Shown piece after piece: positions 8,059 to 19,015 of a stretch of DNA of 55,916 nucleotides. Location of the stretch: contig NZ_JAICZA010000011.1 of the NCBI RefSeq assembly GCF_025933915.1, positions 1-55,916 of the forward strand. The letters are read 5' to 3'. The position numbers and the translations under genes are program-made. Source of the DNA: Mycobacterium sp. Lineage in GTDB: Bacteria; Actinomycetota; Actinomycetes; Mycobacteriales; Mycobacteriaceae. The notes beneath the pieces were generated by a model. That model was not told the origin of the DNA, did not search any database, and saw only the letters and a list, made by a program, of their open reading frames with translations. The first letter of the stretch is position 1. Every line of letters starts with the position of its first letter.

Positions 8059-11000
8059 GTCACCGTCACCTGCACGGCGGGCGAGTAGATCAGCCGGCCG
8101 GCGCAGCCGATGCGCACCAGCGCCCACCACCGGCCGGGTTCCAGCCACGCCGGCGGGGTCAACCGGAAGCCGAGGTCGACGGTGCCGCGGGCGGGCAGGA
8201 CCGCGCCGAGCGCGGCGGGGCCCATCCATTCCCACGTCCCCCACGGGCTGATCAGATGCGCCTCCAGCCCCAGGTCGGCCCGGGCGCGGGTGCCGACCGT
8301 GACGGTCAGGTCGCCCGCTTGCCCGGGTCGCAGCGTGACCTCGCTGGGCCCGCCGGCGAGGTAGATCAGCTCGCCGGGGTCGGCCGGCCCGCTCCCCACC
8401 GCCACCACGCACACGTCCTCCACCCCTTGCCGCCACGAAGTCGGGATCCCGTCCCCGGTGAGGCGCAGCTCGGCCCGGACCGGGTAGAGCCCGGGTTCGG
8501 CGCCGAGCGGGATCGACATCACCACGTCGGCCTCCAGGTGGCCACCGCTGCACAGGGCGAAGGGCAGCTTCGCCGGTGCGGCAGACCAGCCGTCCGGACA
8601 CGCCAGGACGACCGCGCCGCGCAGCGGGGCGTCGCTGCAGTCGCTGGCCGCCGTGAGGCGCACGGTCACCTCGCCGCCGGGCCGCGCGCTGATCAGTGTC
8701 GGGTGCAGGTGGGCGACCGCCGGCAGCCCACCGAGCGGCGCGGGGCCCCGGTTGTGCAGCCAGTAGCGGGCGTACAGGGGTTGGGCGACCTCGGCCTGCG
8801 GCGCCAGCCCGGCGGCGGGCGATACCGCCGCGGGCGTGTCGAGGCGGGCGAGCACGGTTGCCACCTGGTAGCCGTGCAGGTCGACCGAATCCAGGCACTC
8901 GGCTGGGTGTTCCAGGAGATCGGCGCGCCGCAGGTCGCTGATCGCCGCGAAGTCCGAGCCGAGGACGACGCGGGTGCGGGCACCGGTCGTTTCCACCAAC
9001 CGCAGCGCGACCGCGTTGGGGTCGAGCTGCGCCGCGCTGCCCGCGGTCAGTGGATTGCCGGCCGCCTTGAGCGCCGCCAGGTGCACCGATTCGGCGGGCT
9101 CGACGCGCAACAGCGACCCGGCCGGCGACGGCGCGCCGTCGCCTCGGCCCCCGGCCACGGCCAGGAGCGGCTGGGAGAACTGTGCGCTGCGGGCGGGGAT
9201 TTCGGCGCGCCGCCAGTCGCCCTCGCCGCTGACCACTGCGTAGTCGAAATCATGGGTCCAGTGCTGAAGCTGGAAGTTGGAACCGTCCGGCGCGGTGCGG
9301 CGGGGGTCGTCGATCCAGATGCCCGACGGCCAGCCGGTGCAGGAGCGCATCAGCGCCGTGTGCAGGGTGCCCTCGGTGTCGGCGGCGAAGCTGGGCACCC
9401 CCCGGTTGAGCAGGGCGACGGTGCGGTCCTCGAATGCATCGGTTCCCGGCGGGGGTTGTTGCGTGACGACGATCTCGGCGTCGCCGAGCTCGTCGGCCAC
9501 CGAGGCGATCGCCGCCCGCAGTTCGTTTTCGTCGCGGCCGTCGATCACCAGCACGGGCAGCGCCCGCAGCGGGCGCAGGTCGGCGCCGGGCACCCACACC
9601 GCGGCCAGCGGCGTCGCGGCCGGCACCCACACCCTGGCCCGGCCGGCCGCCGCCAGCTGACGGTCCAGTTCTTCGGCGTAGACCGGATCGGCGTGGGCCA
9701 GCAAGGCCCCGGTGAAGGCGTTGCGGTCCGGCCCGCCCAGCGCGATGCGCACGTCGGGCAGGTTGGAATCCACCTCGAGGTAGCCGTAGCGCGGTTTGTC
9801 CGCGGCGCTGCAGGTGGCCGTGACTCCGGCGCGGACCAGCGCCACCATCAGCTCACGCGCCAGCGGTCCGGACAGCGTCTCCGCCGGCGACACCACCTCG
9901 GCGACCGATATCGCCCGCACGCCGGCCCCCGAAACCCGCACCCGGGCCGCCGACGACAGGCCGAACCAGCCGTACGCCGGGTTGTCCAAGGTCCACAGGT
10001 GTCGTGCGGTATCCACCGAGCGGGAGCCGCTGGGAGTGGGGTGCAGCAGCGCGAAACCCCGACCGACGACGGCGTCGCCGACTTCGCTGACCGGCATGGC
10101 GCCCGGCACCGGGCACGGCCAGCGCAGCCGCACCAGCTGATCGGCGCCGGTGAACTCGCCGATCGTGGTGCGGCAGTCCACCCGGGCGACGCCTCGCCAC
10201 AGCGTCAGGGTTTGGGTGTAGCGCAGCAGCGTGCCGATCCGGCCACGCACCACCACCCGCTGACCGAGGGGACCGTGGTAGGCCCGCACCCGCGCCCGCG
10301 CTTCCGACGAGCACACCACCGGTCCCTTGGGCAGCAGATGCCACGGGCCCTCGCCCTGCGTCGGGTGCGAGGGATATTCCTCGTAGACGGCGAGCTCGTT
10401 GCCCACCCGGCCGTCGGCGATCAGCTCGCGGCCCCCCTGGCCAGACAAGTCGATCAGCGAGGCGACCGCCCCGCCGCGGGCGGCGTCGACCTCGATCCGG
10501 TAGTGCTCGTTGGCGATCAGTGATCCCGGCGCCGGTTCCCAGCCGGTCGCGCGGTCGGCTTTATCGGCGGGAGCCAGCCGGTAGGCCCGCCAGCCCAGCG
10601 ACGGGACGTCGCGGGCCAGCCAGGTGACCGAGCTCCCGTCGTGCTCGACAAGCGCGGGCAGCTCGGCGCCGTCGGCGTCCAGCACCCGCGCGCCCGCGCG
10701 CAGCGGCGGATCGACCCGGGCGGTGACGATGTCGGTGCGCTCCTGCGTCAGCGAGTTCCACACGATGACGTCCCCATCGATCGCACCCGACAGCAGCGCC
10801 AGTGAGTTGTCCCGGGCCTCGCGACCCAACTCCCACGCGTCGCGCCAACCGGTCAACAGGTCGAGGTAGACCTGGTCGGACTCCGAGCCGGTGATTGCGT
10901 CGTGGTGCGCGCCGTAGGCCAGCTGCACCCACGCCTTGGCCAAGGCGGCATGTGGGTAGTCGACGCCGGCCGTCAGCGCCGCGAACACCGCGAAGCGCTC

Positions 11001-12254
11001 GGCCGCCAGCACGGTGTTCTCCGCGGCCCGGTTGGCTTGCTTGGTGTCGATGTACGACACGTCCTTGCCGGTGTAGATCGGATTCATGTCGCGGGTCTGC
11101 GGCGACGGCGCACACTCCCGCTGCGCCAGTTCGGCGCGCACCGCCGCAAAGAATTCGCGCGGCAGCGCGCACACGAATCGCGGCCAGGTGTAGCGGGCGG
11201 CCCAGTCGCGATGGATGGCGGTGACCCACGTGTTGGGCGGGGTGTAGTCGGTGCCGACGGGCAGCAGCACGTTGCGGGTCAGCGCGACCTTTTTGAGCTG
11301 GTCGAACAGCTCGTACGTGGCGTCCTCGGCCTCGCCCAGCGACGTCGCGGAATCCATCCACCAGCCCGCCGAGTAGTGCGCGGGCATGTAGTGGGTGAGC
11401 AGGCCGCGGCCCGACGGCGAGATCCACTCGAACTCGCTGCAGAACTGCATGCCGCCCAGGCCGCCGTCGCTGTGCATCGGGCCCCACTGGTGGTGCGGTC
11501 CCCGGGCCCACGAACTCGACGTCAGGCCGGCGTCGGCGGCCAGCCCGGGGAACTGCGGGTCGTGGCCGAACACGTCCAGCTGCCACGCGGTCGCCGGGTC
11601 GGCACCCAGGATGTGACGCTGAAAACCCATGCCGTGCACCAGGTTTCGAATGGTCGTTTCCGGGCTGGTCAGATTGGTGTTGGGTTCGTTGTAGGTGCCG
11701 CCCATCACCTCGACGCGGCCCTGCGCGATGAACCGCCGCAGGTCGGCGCGGTCCTCGGGCCGGGTGTCCCAGTACGGCTTGAGGTAGTCCACCTCGGCGA
11801 GCACGAACTTGTACTCGGGCTCGCGGCGCGCCATCTCCAGGTGTGCGTGCACGAGTTCGAAGCCGTTGGTCTGCCGGGCCCGCCCCGGCGGATCCTCGGT
11901 CCATTCGCTGGTATAGGCGCCCTGCGTGTTCCACCACACCGGGTCGTAGTGGAAATGACTGACCATGAACATGGTCCAGCCGGGCTCGGCGACGGTGAAG
12001 TCAAATGGCAGTCGCGCGCGGCCGGCGTGCACCCGCGCGGGCCGGCGCTCACCGACGACCGGACCCTCCACGGCGACCGGGACCTCGATCACTTCCCGGC
12101 CGGCCTCGGCGAGGATCTGCCCGCCCAGTCCGTCGCCGTCGATGCGGATCGGCGTCGGCTCGGCGCACCCCGAGACGGTGAGCCGGACCAGCTGCAGCGG
12201 CGCGTCCGGCGGCCCGACGAATAGCTCGGTCGAGCGCGCCGAAACCAGCTGCAT
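8055..12254 (-). CDS. Glycoside hydrolase family 38 alpha-mannosidase
   Basis: 1,399 aa, long for the family (I recall about 1,200 aa for Rv0648). The GH38 zinc/catalytic motif is HFHYDPVWW (residues 100-108; His102 and Asp104 as zinc ligands). The nucleophile Asp227 lies in WQLDVFGHDPQ, and the AHHDAITGSESDQ segment supplies the later zinc His. Middle and C-terminal beta-sandwich domains follow. No signal peptide is evident, so it is probably cytoplasmic, acting on mannose-containing glycans during turnover. It heads a leftward cluster with the SurA-like gene, ROK kinase and DUF1772 protein. Divergent from the DinB gene, with only 40 nt between the starts. Confidence 0.92.
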   Translation of the reverse strand: MQLVSARSTELFVGPPDAPLQLVRLTVSGCAEPTPIRIDGDGLGGQILAEAGREVIEVPVAVEGPVVGERRPARVHAGRARLPFDFTVAEPGWTMFMVSHFHYDPVWWNTQGAYTSEWTEDPPGRARQTNGFELVHAHLEMARREPEYKFVLAEVDYLKPYWDTRPEDRADLRRFIAQGRVEVMGGTYNEPNTNLTSPETTIRNLVHGMGFQRHILGADPATAWQLDVFGHDPQFPGLAADAGLTSSSWARGPHHQWGPMHSDGGLGGMQFCSEFEWISPSGRGLLTHYMPAHYSAGWWMDSATSLGEAEDATYELFDQLKKVALTRNVLLPVGTDYTPPNTWVTAIHRDWAARYTWPRFVCALPREFFAAVRAELAQRECAPSPQTRDMNPIYTGKDVSYIDTKQANRAAENTVLAAERFAVFAALTAGVDYPHAALAKAWVQLAYGAHHDAITGSESDQVYLDLLTGWRDAWELGREARDNSLALLSGAIDGDVIVWNSLTQERTDIVTARVDPPLRAGARVLDADGAELPALVEHDGSSVTWLARDVPSLGWRAYRLAPADKADRATGWEPAPGSLIANEHYRIEVDAARGGAVASLIDLSGQGGRELIADGRVGNELAVYEEYPSHPTQGEGPWHLLPKGPVVCSSEARARVRAYHGPLGQRVVVRGRIGTLLRYTQTLTLWRGVARVDCRTTIGEFTGADQLVRLRWPCPVPGAMPVSEVGDAVVGRGFALLHPTPSGSRSVDTARHLWTLDNPAYGWFGLSSAARVRVSGAGVRAISVAEVVSPAETLSGPLARELMVALVRAGVTATCSAADKPRYGYLEVDSNLPDVRIALGGPDRNAFTGALLAHADPVYAEELDRQLAAAGRARVWVPAATPLAAVWVPGADLRPLRALPVLVIDGRDENELRAAIASVADELGDAEIVVTQQPPPGTDAFEDRTVALLNRGVPSFAADTEGTLHTALMRSCTGWPSGIWIDDPRRTAPDGSNFQLQHWTHDFDYAVVSGEGDWRRAEIPARSAQFSQPLLAVAGGRGDGAPSPAGSLLRVEPAESVHLAALKAAGNPLTAGSAAQLDPNAVALRLVETTGARTRVVLGSDFAAISDLRRADLLEHPAECLDSVDLHGYQVATVLARLDTPAAVSPAAGLAPQAEVAQPLYARYWLHNRGPAPLGGLPAVAHLHPTLISARPGGEVTVRLTAASDCSDAPLRGAVVLACPDGWSAAPAKLPFALCSGGHLEADVVMSIPLGAEPGLYPVRAELRLTGDGIPTSWRQGVEDVCVVAVGSGPADPGELIYLAGGPSEVTLRPGQAGDLTVTVGTRARADLGLEAHLISPWGTWEWMGPAALGAVLPARGTVDLGFRLTPPAWLEPGRWWALVRIGCAGRLIYSPAVQVTVT

Positions 12255-12282
12255 CCCCGCACTTTACGGCGTGCGGACGAAC

Positions 12283-12288
12283 TACGAT
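12283..12288 (+). promoter_or_regulatory. -10 element for a leaderless transcript
   Basis: TACGAT lies exactly 6 nt before the ATG at 12295, so transcription would begin at or next to the start codon. No ribosome site is present. Leaderless mRNAs are common in mycobacteria. Confidence 0.5.
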
Positions 12289-12294
12289 CGGACA

Positions 12295-12900
12295 ATGCCC
12301 GCCCTCGCCCGACCGGTGGCCGACGAACGCAGCGCCCTGCGCGAATTCCTCGCGTTCCACCAAAGCGCGTATTTCGCCGTCTCGCACGGCCTCACCGACG
12401 AACAGGCCCGGTCCGCGCCGTCGGTCAGCGCGCTGTCGATCGGCGGACTGGTCAAGCACGCGACCGGGATGCAGCGCAGCTGGATGGCCCGCGTCGCCGC
12501 CGCTCCGGACGCGCCGCCGAAAGACACCCGCCCGTTCGAGCAGATCAGTAAGGAGTTCGCGGATCAGCATGTGATGCGGCCCGACGAGACGCTGGACGGG
12601 CTGCTGCGGGCGTTCGAGGCGCAGAACGCGAAATCGCTTCGGCTGGTCGAGACCGCGGCCCTCGACGCCGCGGTGCCCGTGCCGCGGGACATCCCGTGGT
12701 TCCCGAAGGACCAGGAGGCCTGGTCGGTGCGCTGGGTGATCCTGCACGTGATCAACGAGCTGGCGCGGCACGCCGGGCACGCCGACATCATCCGGGAGAC
12801 CATCGACGGCGCCACCATGTATGAGCTGATCGCCGGGCTCGAGGGCTGGGCGATCCAGGGGTGGGTGCAACCGTGGCGAAGCGGGGATCGGCCCCGGTAG
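12295..12900 (+). CDS. DinB-family (DUF664) protein
   Basis: 201 aa helical-bundle protein. Metal-binding-type histidines of the DinB/DUF664 fold are visible in IGGLVKHATGMQRSW (about residue 59), and in VILHVINELARHAGHADIIRE, which carries the HxGHAD motif. The family includes mycothiol-dependent S-transferases; the substrate here is unknown. The ATG at 12295 follows a -10 element and no ribosome site, suggesting a leaderless transcript. An upstream in-frame extension to 11965 overlaps the mannosidase coding sequence and is not used. Confidence 0.82.
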   Translation: MPALARPVADERSALREFLAFHQSAYFAVSHGLTDEQARSAPSVSALSIGGLVKHATGMQRSWMARVAAAPDAPPKDTRPFEQISKEFADQHVMRPDETLDGLLRAFEAQNAKSLRLVETAALDAAVPVPRDIPWFPKDQEAWSVRWVILHVINELARHAGHADIIRETIDGATMYELIAGLEGWAIQGWVQPWRSGDRPR

Positions 12901-12910
12901 AGATTGGGAC

Positions 12911-14302
12911 TTGGCAGAGCCGATTTGGCAGACTGCTGGGATGGGTTCTACCAAACATCGCGAGGTGGCCAAGCTCGACCGGGTGCCGTTGCCGGTCGAA
13001 GCGGCCCGGGTAGCGGTGACAGGCTGGCAGGTCACCCGCTCCGCCGCTCGCATCGTCACCACGCTGCCGGGCCGCGGGCCGTGGCAGCAGAAGGTGATCA
13101 GACAGCTCCCCCAGACCTTCGCCGACCTGGGGCCGACGTACGTCAAGTTCGGGCAGATCATCGCGTCCAGTCCGGGGGCGTTCGGCGAATCGCTGTCCCG
13201 GGAGTTTCGTGGCCTGCTGGACCGGGTGCCACCCGCGGACCCCGGCGAGGTGCACAAGCTGGTCATCGACGAGCTCGGGGCCGACCCGTCCGAGCTGTTC
13301 GCCACCTGGGACGAAGAACCGTTCGCCTCGGCCTCCATCGCCCAGGTGCACTACGCGACCCTGCACAGCGGTGAGGAGGTCGTCGTCAAGATCCAGCGGC
13401 CGGGCATTCGCCGCCGGGTCGCCGCCGACCTGCAGATCCTCAAGCGCTTCGCCCAGGCCGTCGAGGTGGCCAAGCTGGGCCGCCGGCTTTCCGCGCAAGA
13501 CGTCGTCGCCGACTTCTCCGGCAACCTGGCCGAGGAGCTGAATTTCCGGCTGGAGGCGCAGTCGATGGAGGCGTGGGTGTCGCACCTACACGCCTCCCCG
13601 CTGGGCCGCAACATCCGGGTGCCGCAAGTGTATTGGGACTTCACCAGCGACCGGGTGCTGACGATGGAGCGGGTCTCGGGCATCCGCATCGACGACGTCG
13701 CCGCCATCCGCAAGGCCGGGTTCGACGGCGTTGAACTGGTGAAGGCGCTGCTGTTCTCGCTCTTCGAAGGTGGGCTGCGGCATGGGCTGTTCCACGGCGA
13801 CCTGCACGCGGGCAACCTCTACGTCGACGATCAGGGCCGCATCGTGTTCTTCGATTTCGGCATCATGGGCCGCATCGACCCGCGCACCCGCTGGTTGCTG
13901 CGCGAATTGGTGTACGCGCTGCTGGTCAAGAAAGACCATGCCGCGGCGGGCAAGATCGTGGTGCTGATGGGCGCCGTCGGCACCATGAAGCCCGAAGCCG
14001 AGGCCGCCAAGGACCTGGAGCGCTTCGCCACCCCGCTGACCATGCAGACGTTGGGCGACATGTCCTACGCCGACATCGGCCGGCAGTTGTCGACACTGGC
14101 CGACGCCTACGACGTCAAGCTGCCCCGCGAGCTGGTGCTGATCGGCAAACAGTTCCTCTACGTCGAGCGCTACATGAAGCTGCTGGCGCCCAAGTGGCAG
14201 ATGATGTCGGATCCGCATTTGACGGGGTATTTCGCGAACTTCATGGTCGAAGTCAGCCGCGAACACTCCTCCGACGTGGACCAGTCCGACGTCGAGGTAT
14301 AG
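12911..14302 (+). CDS. ABC1/UbiB (ADCK) family atypical kinase
   Basis: 463 aa from TTG 12911, or 453 from ATG 12941. It shows the UbiB hallmarks: the KxGQ motif (YVKFGQIIAS), an Ala-rich loop before AQVH (ASASIAQVHYA), VVKIQRPGI, the catalytic HGDLHAGNLYVDD, and FFDFGIMGRID. UbiB proteins are ATPases needed for quinone or other isoprenoid-lipid metabolism at the membrane. The position corresponds to Rv0647c, upstream of lipG, and the two may be co-transcribed with a 10-nt gap. Start choice is uncertain. Confidence 0.88.
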   Translation: MAEPIWQTAGMGSTKHREVAKLDRVPLPVEAARVAVTGWQVTRSAARIVTTLPGRGPWQQKVIRQLPQTFADLGPTYVKFGQIIASSPGAFGESLSREFRGLLDRVPPADPGEVHKLVIDELGADPSELFATWDEEPFASASIAQVHYATLHSGEEVVVKIQRPGIRRRVAADLQILKRFAQAVEVAKLGRRLSAQDVVADFSGNLAEELNFRLEAQSMEAWVSHLHASPLGRNIRVPQVYWDFTSDRVLTMERVSGIRIDDVAAIRKAGFDGVELVKALLFSLFEGGLRHGLFHGDLHAGNLYVDDQGRIVFFDFGIMGRIDPRTRWLLRELVYALLVKKDHAAAGKIVVLMGAVGTMKPEAEAAKDLERFATPLTMQTLGDMSYADIGRQLSTLADAYDVKLPRELVLIGKQFLYVERYMKLLAPKWQMMSDPHLTGYFANFMVEVSREHSSDVDQSDVEV

Positions 14303-14312
14303 GAGCCCTTCG

Positions 14313-15218
14313 GTGCAGGTCCGCGCGGGGCATGCCATATCAGGCGGCCTGAAGCTGTACTACGAGGACATGGGCGACATCGACGACCCGCCCGTCCTGC
14401 TGATCATGGGGCTAGGGGCCCAGCTGCTGCTGTGGCGGATCGCCTTCTGCGAGAAGCTGGTCAGTCGGGGCCTGCGTGTCATCCGGTACGACAACCGCGA
14501 CGTCGGCCTGTCCAGCAAGACCCGCTACGGCAGCTCGGGGCAGCCGCTGGCGGCGCGGTTGGTCCGGTCCTGGCTGGGTCTGCCCAGCCGGGCGGTGTAC
14601 AAGCTCGAGGACATGGCCGACGACGCCGCGGCCGTGCTGGATCATCTGGGCATCGACCGCGCCCATGTCGTCGGCGCGTCGATGGGCGGCATGATCGCCC
14701 AGATCTTCGCCGCGCGATTCCGCGAGCGCACCCAGACCCTGGCGATCATCTTCTCGAGCAACAATGCGGCCCTGCTGCCGCCGCCGGCACCGCGCGCGTT
14801 GCTGGCGCTGCTGAAGGGGCCGCCGCCGAACTCGCCGCGCGAGGTGATCATCGACAATGCGGTGCGCGTCGGCAAGATCATCGGTAGCCCGCGCTACCGC
14901 GTCCCCGACGAGCGGGCCCGCGCCGAGGCCGCCGAGGGGTATGACCGCAACTACTACCCGCAGGGCGTGGCGCGGCATTTCGCCGCGGTACTCGGCAGCG
15001 GCAGCCTGCGGCGCTACAACCGCGAGACCGTCGCCCCCACCGTGGTAATCCACGGCCGGGCGGACAAGCTGATGCGGCCCTTCGGAGGCCGCGCGGTGGC
15101 CCGCGCCCTCGATGGCGCCCGATTGGTGTTATTCGATGGGATGGGTCATGATCTGCCACAGCAGTTGTGGGATCAGGTGGTTGGCGTGCTGACAAACAAC
15201 TTCGGCAAGGCGTGCTGA
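14313..15218 (+). CDS. lipG: Alpha/beta-hydrolase LipG
   Basis: 301 aa from a GTG with AGGAG 8 nt upstream. Nucleophile elbow GASMGG (Ser about 127), HGRADKL with the acid Asp, and GMGHDLP with the catalytic His give a complete triad. The family contains esterases and lipases. The location between the UbiB gene and mmaA1 matches lipG (Rv0646c). Clustering with mycolate methyltransferases suggests a role in cell-envelope lipid metabolism, but the substrate is not evident. Confidence 0.88.
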   Translation: MQVRAGHAISGGLKLYYEDMGDIDDPPVLLIMGLGAQLLLWRIAFCEKLVSRGLRVIRYDNRDVGLSSKTRYGSSGQPLAARLVRSWLGLPSRAVYKLEDMADDAAAVLDHLGIDRAHVVGASMGGMIAQIFAARFRERTQTLAIIFSSNNAALLPPPAPRALLALLKGPPPNSPREVIIDNAVRVGKIIGSPRYRVPDERARAEAAEGYDRNYYPQGVARHFAAVLGSGSLRRYNRETVAPTVVIHGRADKLMRPFGGRAVARALDGARLVLFDGMGHDLPQQLWDQVVGVLTNNFGKAC

Positions 15219-16166
<948 letters not shown>

Positions 16167-16293
16167 CGCCTGACGTCGTTCGCTCGGGGTTTGCGCTGAA
16201 CCGAACGGTTAGGCGCCTCGTCCTTCGGGGTATACGTGCTTGCGATCCTGACTGTCGAGGGGGCCGGCGAGGTCCGGGAAGGCGTTTCGCCTG

Positions 16294-17160
16294 ATGGCCG
16301 CCAAAGACTTGACGCCGCATTTCGGAGATGTGCAGGCGCATTATGACCTGTCCGACGACTTCTTCCGCCTGTTTCTCGACCCGACCCAGACCTATAGTTG
16401 CGCGTACTTCGAGCGCGACGACATGACGCTGGAAGAGGCGCAGATCGCGAAAATCGATCTGTCGCTCGGCAAATTGGGGTTACAACCCGGTATGACGCTG
16501 CTCGACGTGGGCTGCGGGTGGGGCGCCACTCTGCGCCGGGCGATTGAGCGGTATGACGTCAACGTGATCGGCCTGACGCTGTCGAAGAACCAGGCCGCGC
16601 ATGTACAGCAGTCGTTCGACGAGATGGACAGTCCGCGTGGTAAGCGGGTACTTCTCGAGGGTTGGGAACAATTCAACGAGCCCGTCGACCGCATCGTGTC
16701 GATCGGCGCGTTCGAGCACTTCGGCCCCGACCGCTACGACGGATTCTTCACAATGGCCCACAACGTGCTGCCCACCGATGGCGCGATGCTGCTGCACTCG
16801 ATCACCGGCTTGTCGCAACAGGTAGCCATCGACCGGGGCTTGCCGATATCCATCGAGCTGCTTCGCTTCCTCAAGTTCCTCCAGACCGAGATCTTCCCCG
16901 GTGGCCGGTTGCCGACGATCGAAATCGTGGAGGAGCACTCGTCGAGGGCGGGCTTCACACTGACCCGCCGCCAATCGCTACAGCAGCACTACGCCCGAAC
17001 CCTCGACCTATGGGCCGACGCCCTGCAGGCACACAAGGACGAGGCCATCGAGCTACAGTCCCAGGAAATCTATGAGCGCTACATCAAGTACCTGACCGGC
17101 TGCGCCAAGCTGTTCTGGGACGGCTATGCCGACGTCAACCAGTTCACGCTGGAAAAGTAG
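16294..17160 (+). CDS. mmaA2: Mycolic acid methyltransferase, MmaA2-like
   Basis: 288 aa. It begins [20 protein letters not shown], has [10 protein letters not shown] for SAM binding, and keeps the bicarbonate/active-site residues in [26 protein letters not shown] and QQHYARTLD. The pattern is nearest to MmaA2/CmaA1, which cyclopropanate meromycolates at the distal position. It sits between mmaA1 and mmaA4, where M. tuberculosis also has mmaA3. Distinguishing MmaA2 from CmaA1 by eye is not fully secure, so the name rests partly on position. Confidence 0.85.
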   Translation: MAAKDLTPHFGDVQAHYDLSDDFFRLFLDPTQTYSCAYFERDDMTLEEAQIAKIDLSLGKLGLQPGMTLLDVGCGWGATLRRAIERYDVNVIGLTLSKNQAAHVQQSFDEMDSPRGKRVLLEGWEQFNEPVDRIVSIGAFEHFGPDRYDGFFTMAHNVLPTDGAMLLHSITGLSQQVAIDRGLPISIELLRFLKFLQTEIFPGGRLPTIEIVEEHSSRAGFTLTRRQSLQQHYARTLDLWADALQAHKDEAIELQSQEIYERYIKYLTGCAKLFWDGYADVNQFTLEK

Positions 17161-17323
17161 GCTATGTCTCCACGGTTGGGGTATCCACGGTCGGGCTGGC
17201 GACGCGCACCCCATCCTCGTGAGATGATGCCTCGACGTTGGGTATCGTTGCCGGTCACACCGGGCCCCTCGATGCGTACGTGGGTTATAGGAAGTGAACC
17301 TCATCCAGGAGAACAGGACGAAA

Positions 17324-18220
17324 ATGGCTGAGCAACCGACTGCCCCGACGAAGACGCGGACGCGTTCGGAGGACATCCAGGCGCACTACGACGTCTCGGA
17401 CGATTTCTTCGGCCTGTTCCAGGACCCATCGCGGATCTACAGCTGCGCCTTCTTCGAGCGCGACGACATGACCCTGGAAGAGGCCCAGTACGCCAAGATC
17501 GACCTCAATCTCGACAAGCTGGATCTGAAGCCGGGCATGACCCTGCTGGACATCGGCTGCGGCTGGGGCACCACCATGAAACGCGCCGTCGAGCGGTTCG
17601 ACGTCAACGTCATCGGCCTGACGCTGTCCAAGAACCAGCACGCCCGCGCCGAGGCCTTGCTCGGTTCCATCGACAGCAACCGCTCGCGCCAGGTGCGCCT
17701 GCAGAACTGGGAGGACTTCACCGAGCCGGTCGACCGCATCGTGTCGATCGAGGCCTTCGAGCACTTCGGCCACGAGAACTACGACGACTTCTTCAAGCGG
17801 ACCTACGGCATCATGCCCGACGACGGCCGGATGACGGTCCAGAGCAGTGTCAGCTACCACCCGTACGACCTGGCCGCGCGCGGCAAGAAGCTCAGCTTCG
17901 AGACGGCGCGCTTCATCAAGTTCATCGTCACCGAGATCTTCCCCGGCGGCCGGCTGCCCACCACCCAGATGATGGTCGACCACGGTGAGAAAGCCGGTTT
18001 TGTTGTGCCCGAGCCGCTTTCGCTGCGGCCGCATTACATCAAGACCCTGCGCATCTGGGGCGACACGCTCGAGTCGAACCGGGACAAGGCCATCGAGGCC
18101 ACTTCCGAAGAGGTCTACAACCGCTATATCAAGTACCTGCGCGGCTGCGAGCGTTACTTCACCGAGGAGATGCTCGACGTCAGCCTGGTGACCTACCTCA
18201 AGCCTGGTGCGGCCGCCTGA
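17324..18220 (+). CDS. mmaA4: Hydroxymycolate synthase MmaA4 (Hma)
   Basis: 298 aa from ATG 17324 ([19 protein letters not shown]); a GTG 30 nt upstream is an alternative start. The SAM motif is [10 protein letters not shown]. The MmaA4-specific segment is [20 protein letters not shown], with the C-terminus [12 protein letters not shown]. The enzyme converts a meromycolate double bond to the hydroxylated, methyl-branched precursor of oxygenated mycolates. With no mmaA3 present, the product would be expected to lead to keto- but not methoxy-mycolates. Confidence 0.93.
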   Translation: MAEQPTAPTKTRTRSEDIQAHYDVSDDFFGLFQDPSRIYSCAFFERDDMTLEEAQYAKIDLNLDKLDLKPGMTLLDIGCGWGTTMKRAVERFDVNVIGLTLSKNQHARAEALLGSIDSNRSRQVRLQNWEDFTEPVDRIVSIEAFEHFGHENYDDFFKRTYGIMPDDGRMTVQSSVSYHPYDLAARGKKLSFETARFIKFIVTEIFPGGRLPTTQMMVDHGEKAGFVVPEPLSLRPHYIKTLRIWGDTLESNRDKAIEATSEEVYNRYIKYLRGCERYFTEEMLDVSLVTYLKPGAAA

Positions 18221-18312
18221 TTCCCCGGCACCTGTCGGATTAGCGCTGCGCGGTTCGTCGAGTAGGTAGAGAGTGGAGCAGACGGCTTCGCTCACTATCG
18301 GAGGTGACGACC

Positions 18313-19011
18313 ATGCAGTACTTCGCCTTGTTGATCAGCAAGGAACAGGACCGTACGCCCGACGATGCCGCCGCCGCGATGGCAGCATTCGAGAGCTTCC
18401 ACGCCACAGCCGGGCCGGCGATCAAAGCCGGTGACGCGCTGGCGCCCGCCGCGGCCGCCGTGGCCATCACGGGCGGCCCGGATGCGCCGACCGTCACCGA
18501 CGGGCCCTTCGCGGAAGCGGCCGAGGTGGCGTGCGGCTATTACGTCTTCGAGGCCGAAAACCTCGATGAGGCACTGGCATTGGCACGCGACGTCCCGGTG
18601 GCCGCGTTCGGGGCGGTGGAGCTGTGGCCGGTGGTCCACGCCGTCGAGCCGTCCCGCGCGCTCACCGGCGACGACTGGCTCGCGCTGCTGCTGGAACCCC
18701 CCGAATCCGCGCACACACCGGGCACGCCGGAGTGGGATGCCGTGGCGGCCAAGCATGTGGATCTGCACGCCGCCGCCGGCGATCATGTGATCGGCGGCGC
18801 CGCGCTGCACGACCGATCCACGGCCACGACCGTGCGGGTGCGCGGCGGCGAGGTCCTCATCACCGACGGGCCGTATGTGGAGGGCGCCGAAATCGCCACC
18901 GGGATCTACCTCCTGAGCGCCGCGGATCGTGACGAGGCGGTCAAGATCGCTTCGATGATCCCCGCCTCGGCGGTGCACCTGCGCCAGCTGGCGGGAGTCT
19001 CCGGCCTGTAA
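18313..19011 (+). CDS. DGPF/YCII-domain protein, two tandem domains
   Basis: 232 aa from ATG 18313, with GGAGGTG 6 nt upstream. It contains two YCII-like ferredoxin-fold repeats. The first carries VTDGPFAEAAE (about residues 61-71), the second ITDGPYVEGAE (about 181-191), each followed by a GYYVFEAENLDEAL-type segment. DGPF proteins are the standard partner of ECF42 sigma factors, and the sigma gene starts 4 nt downstream. The biochemical role of DGPF proteins is not established. The pair is inserted between mmaA4 and rplA, which are neighbours in M. tuberculosis as I recall. Confidence 0.85.
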   Translation: MQYFALLISKEQDRTPDDAAAAMAAFESFHATAGPAIKAGDALAPAAAAVAITGGPDAPTVTDGPFAEAAEVACGYYVFEAENLDEALALARDVPVAAFGAVELWPVVHAVEPSRALTGDDWLALLLEPPESAHTPGTPEWDAVAAKHVDLHAAAGDHVIGGAALHDRSTATTVRVRGGEVLITDGPYVEGAEIATGIYLLSAADRDEAVKIASMIPASAVHLRQLAGVSGL

Positions 19012-19015
19012 GCAG

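Noticed and set aside
8256..10523. A 755-codon plus-strand open frame inside the mannosidase gene
   Set aside because: Composition is Arg/Gly/His-rich without domains, and it lies antisense to a well-supported GH38 gene.
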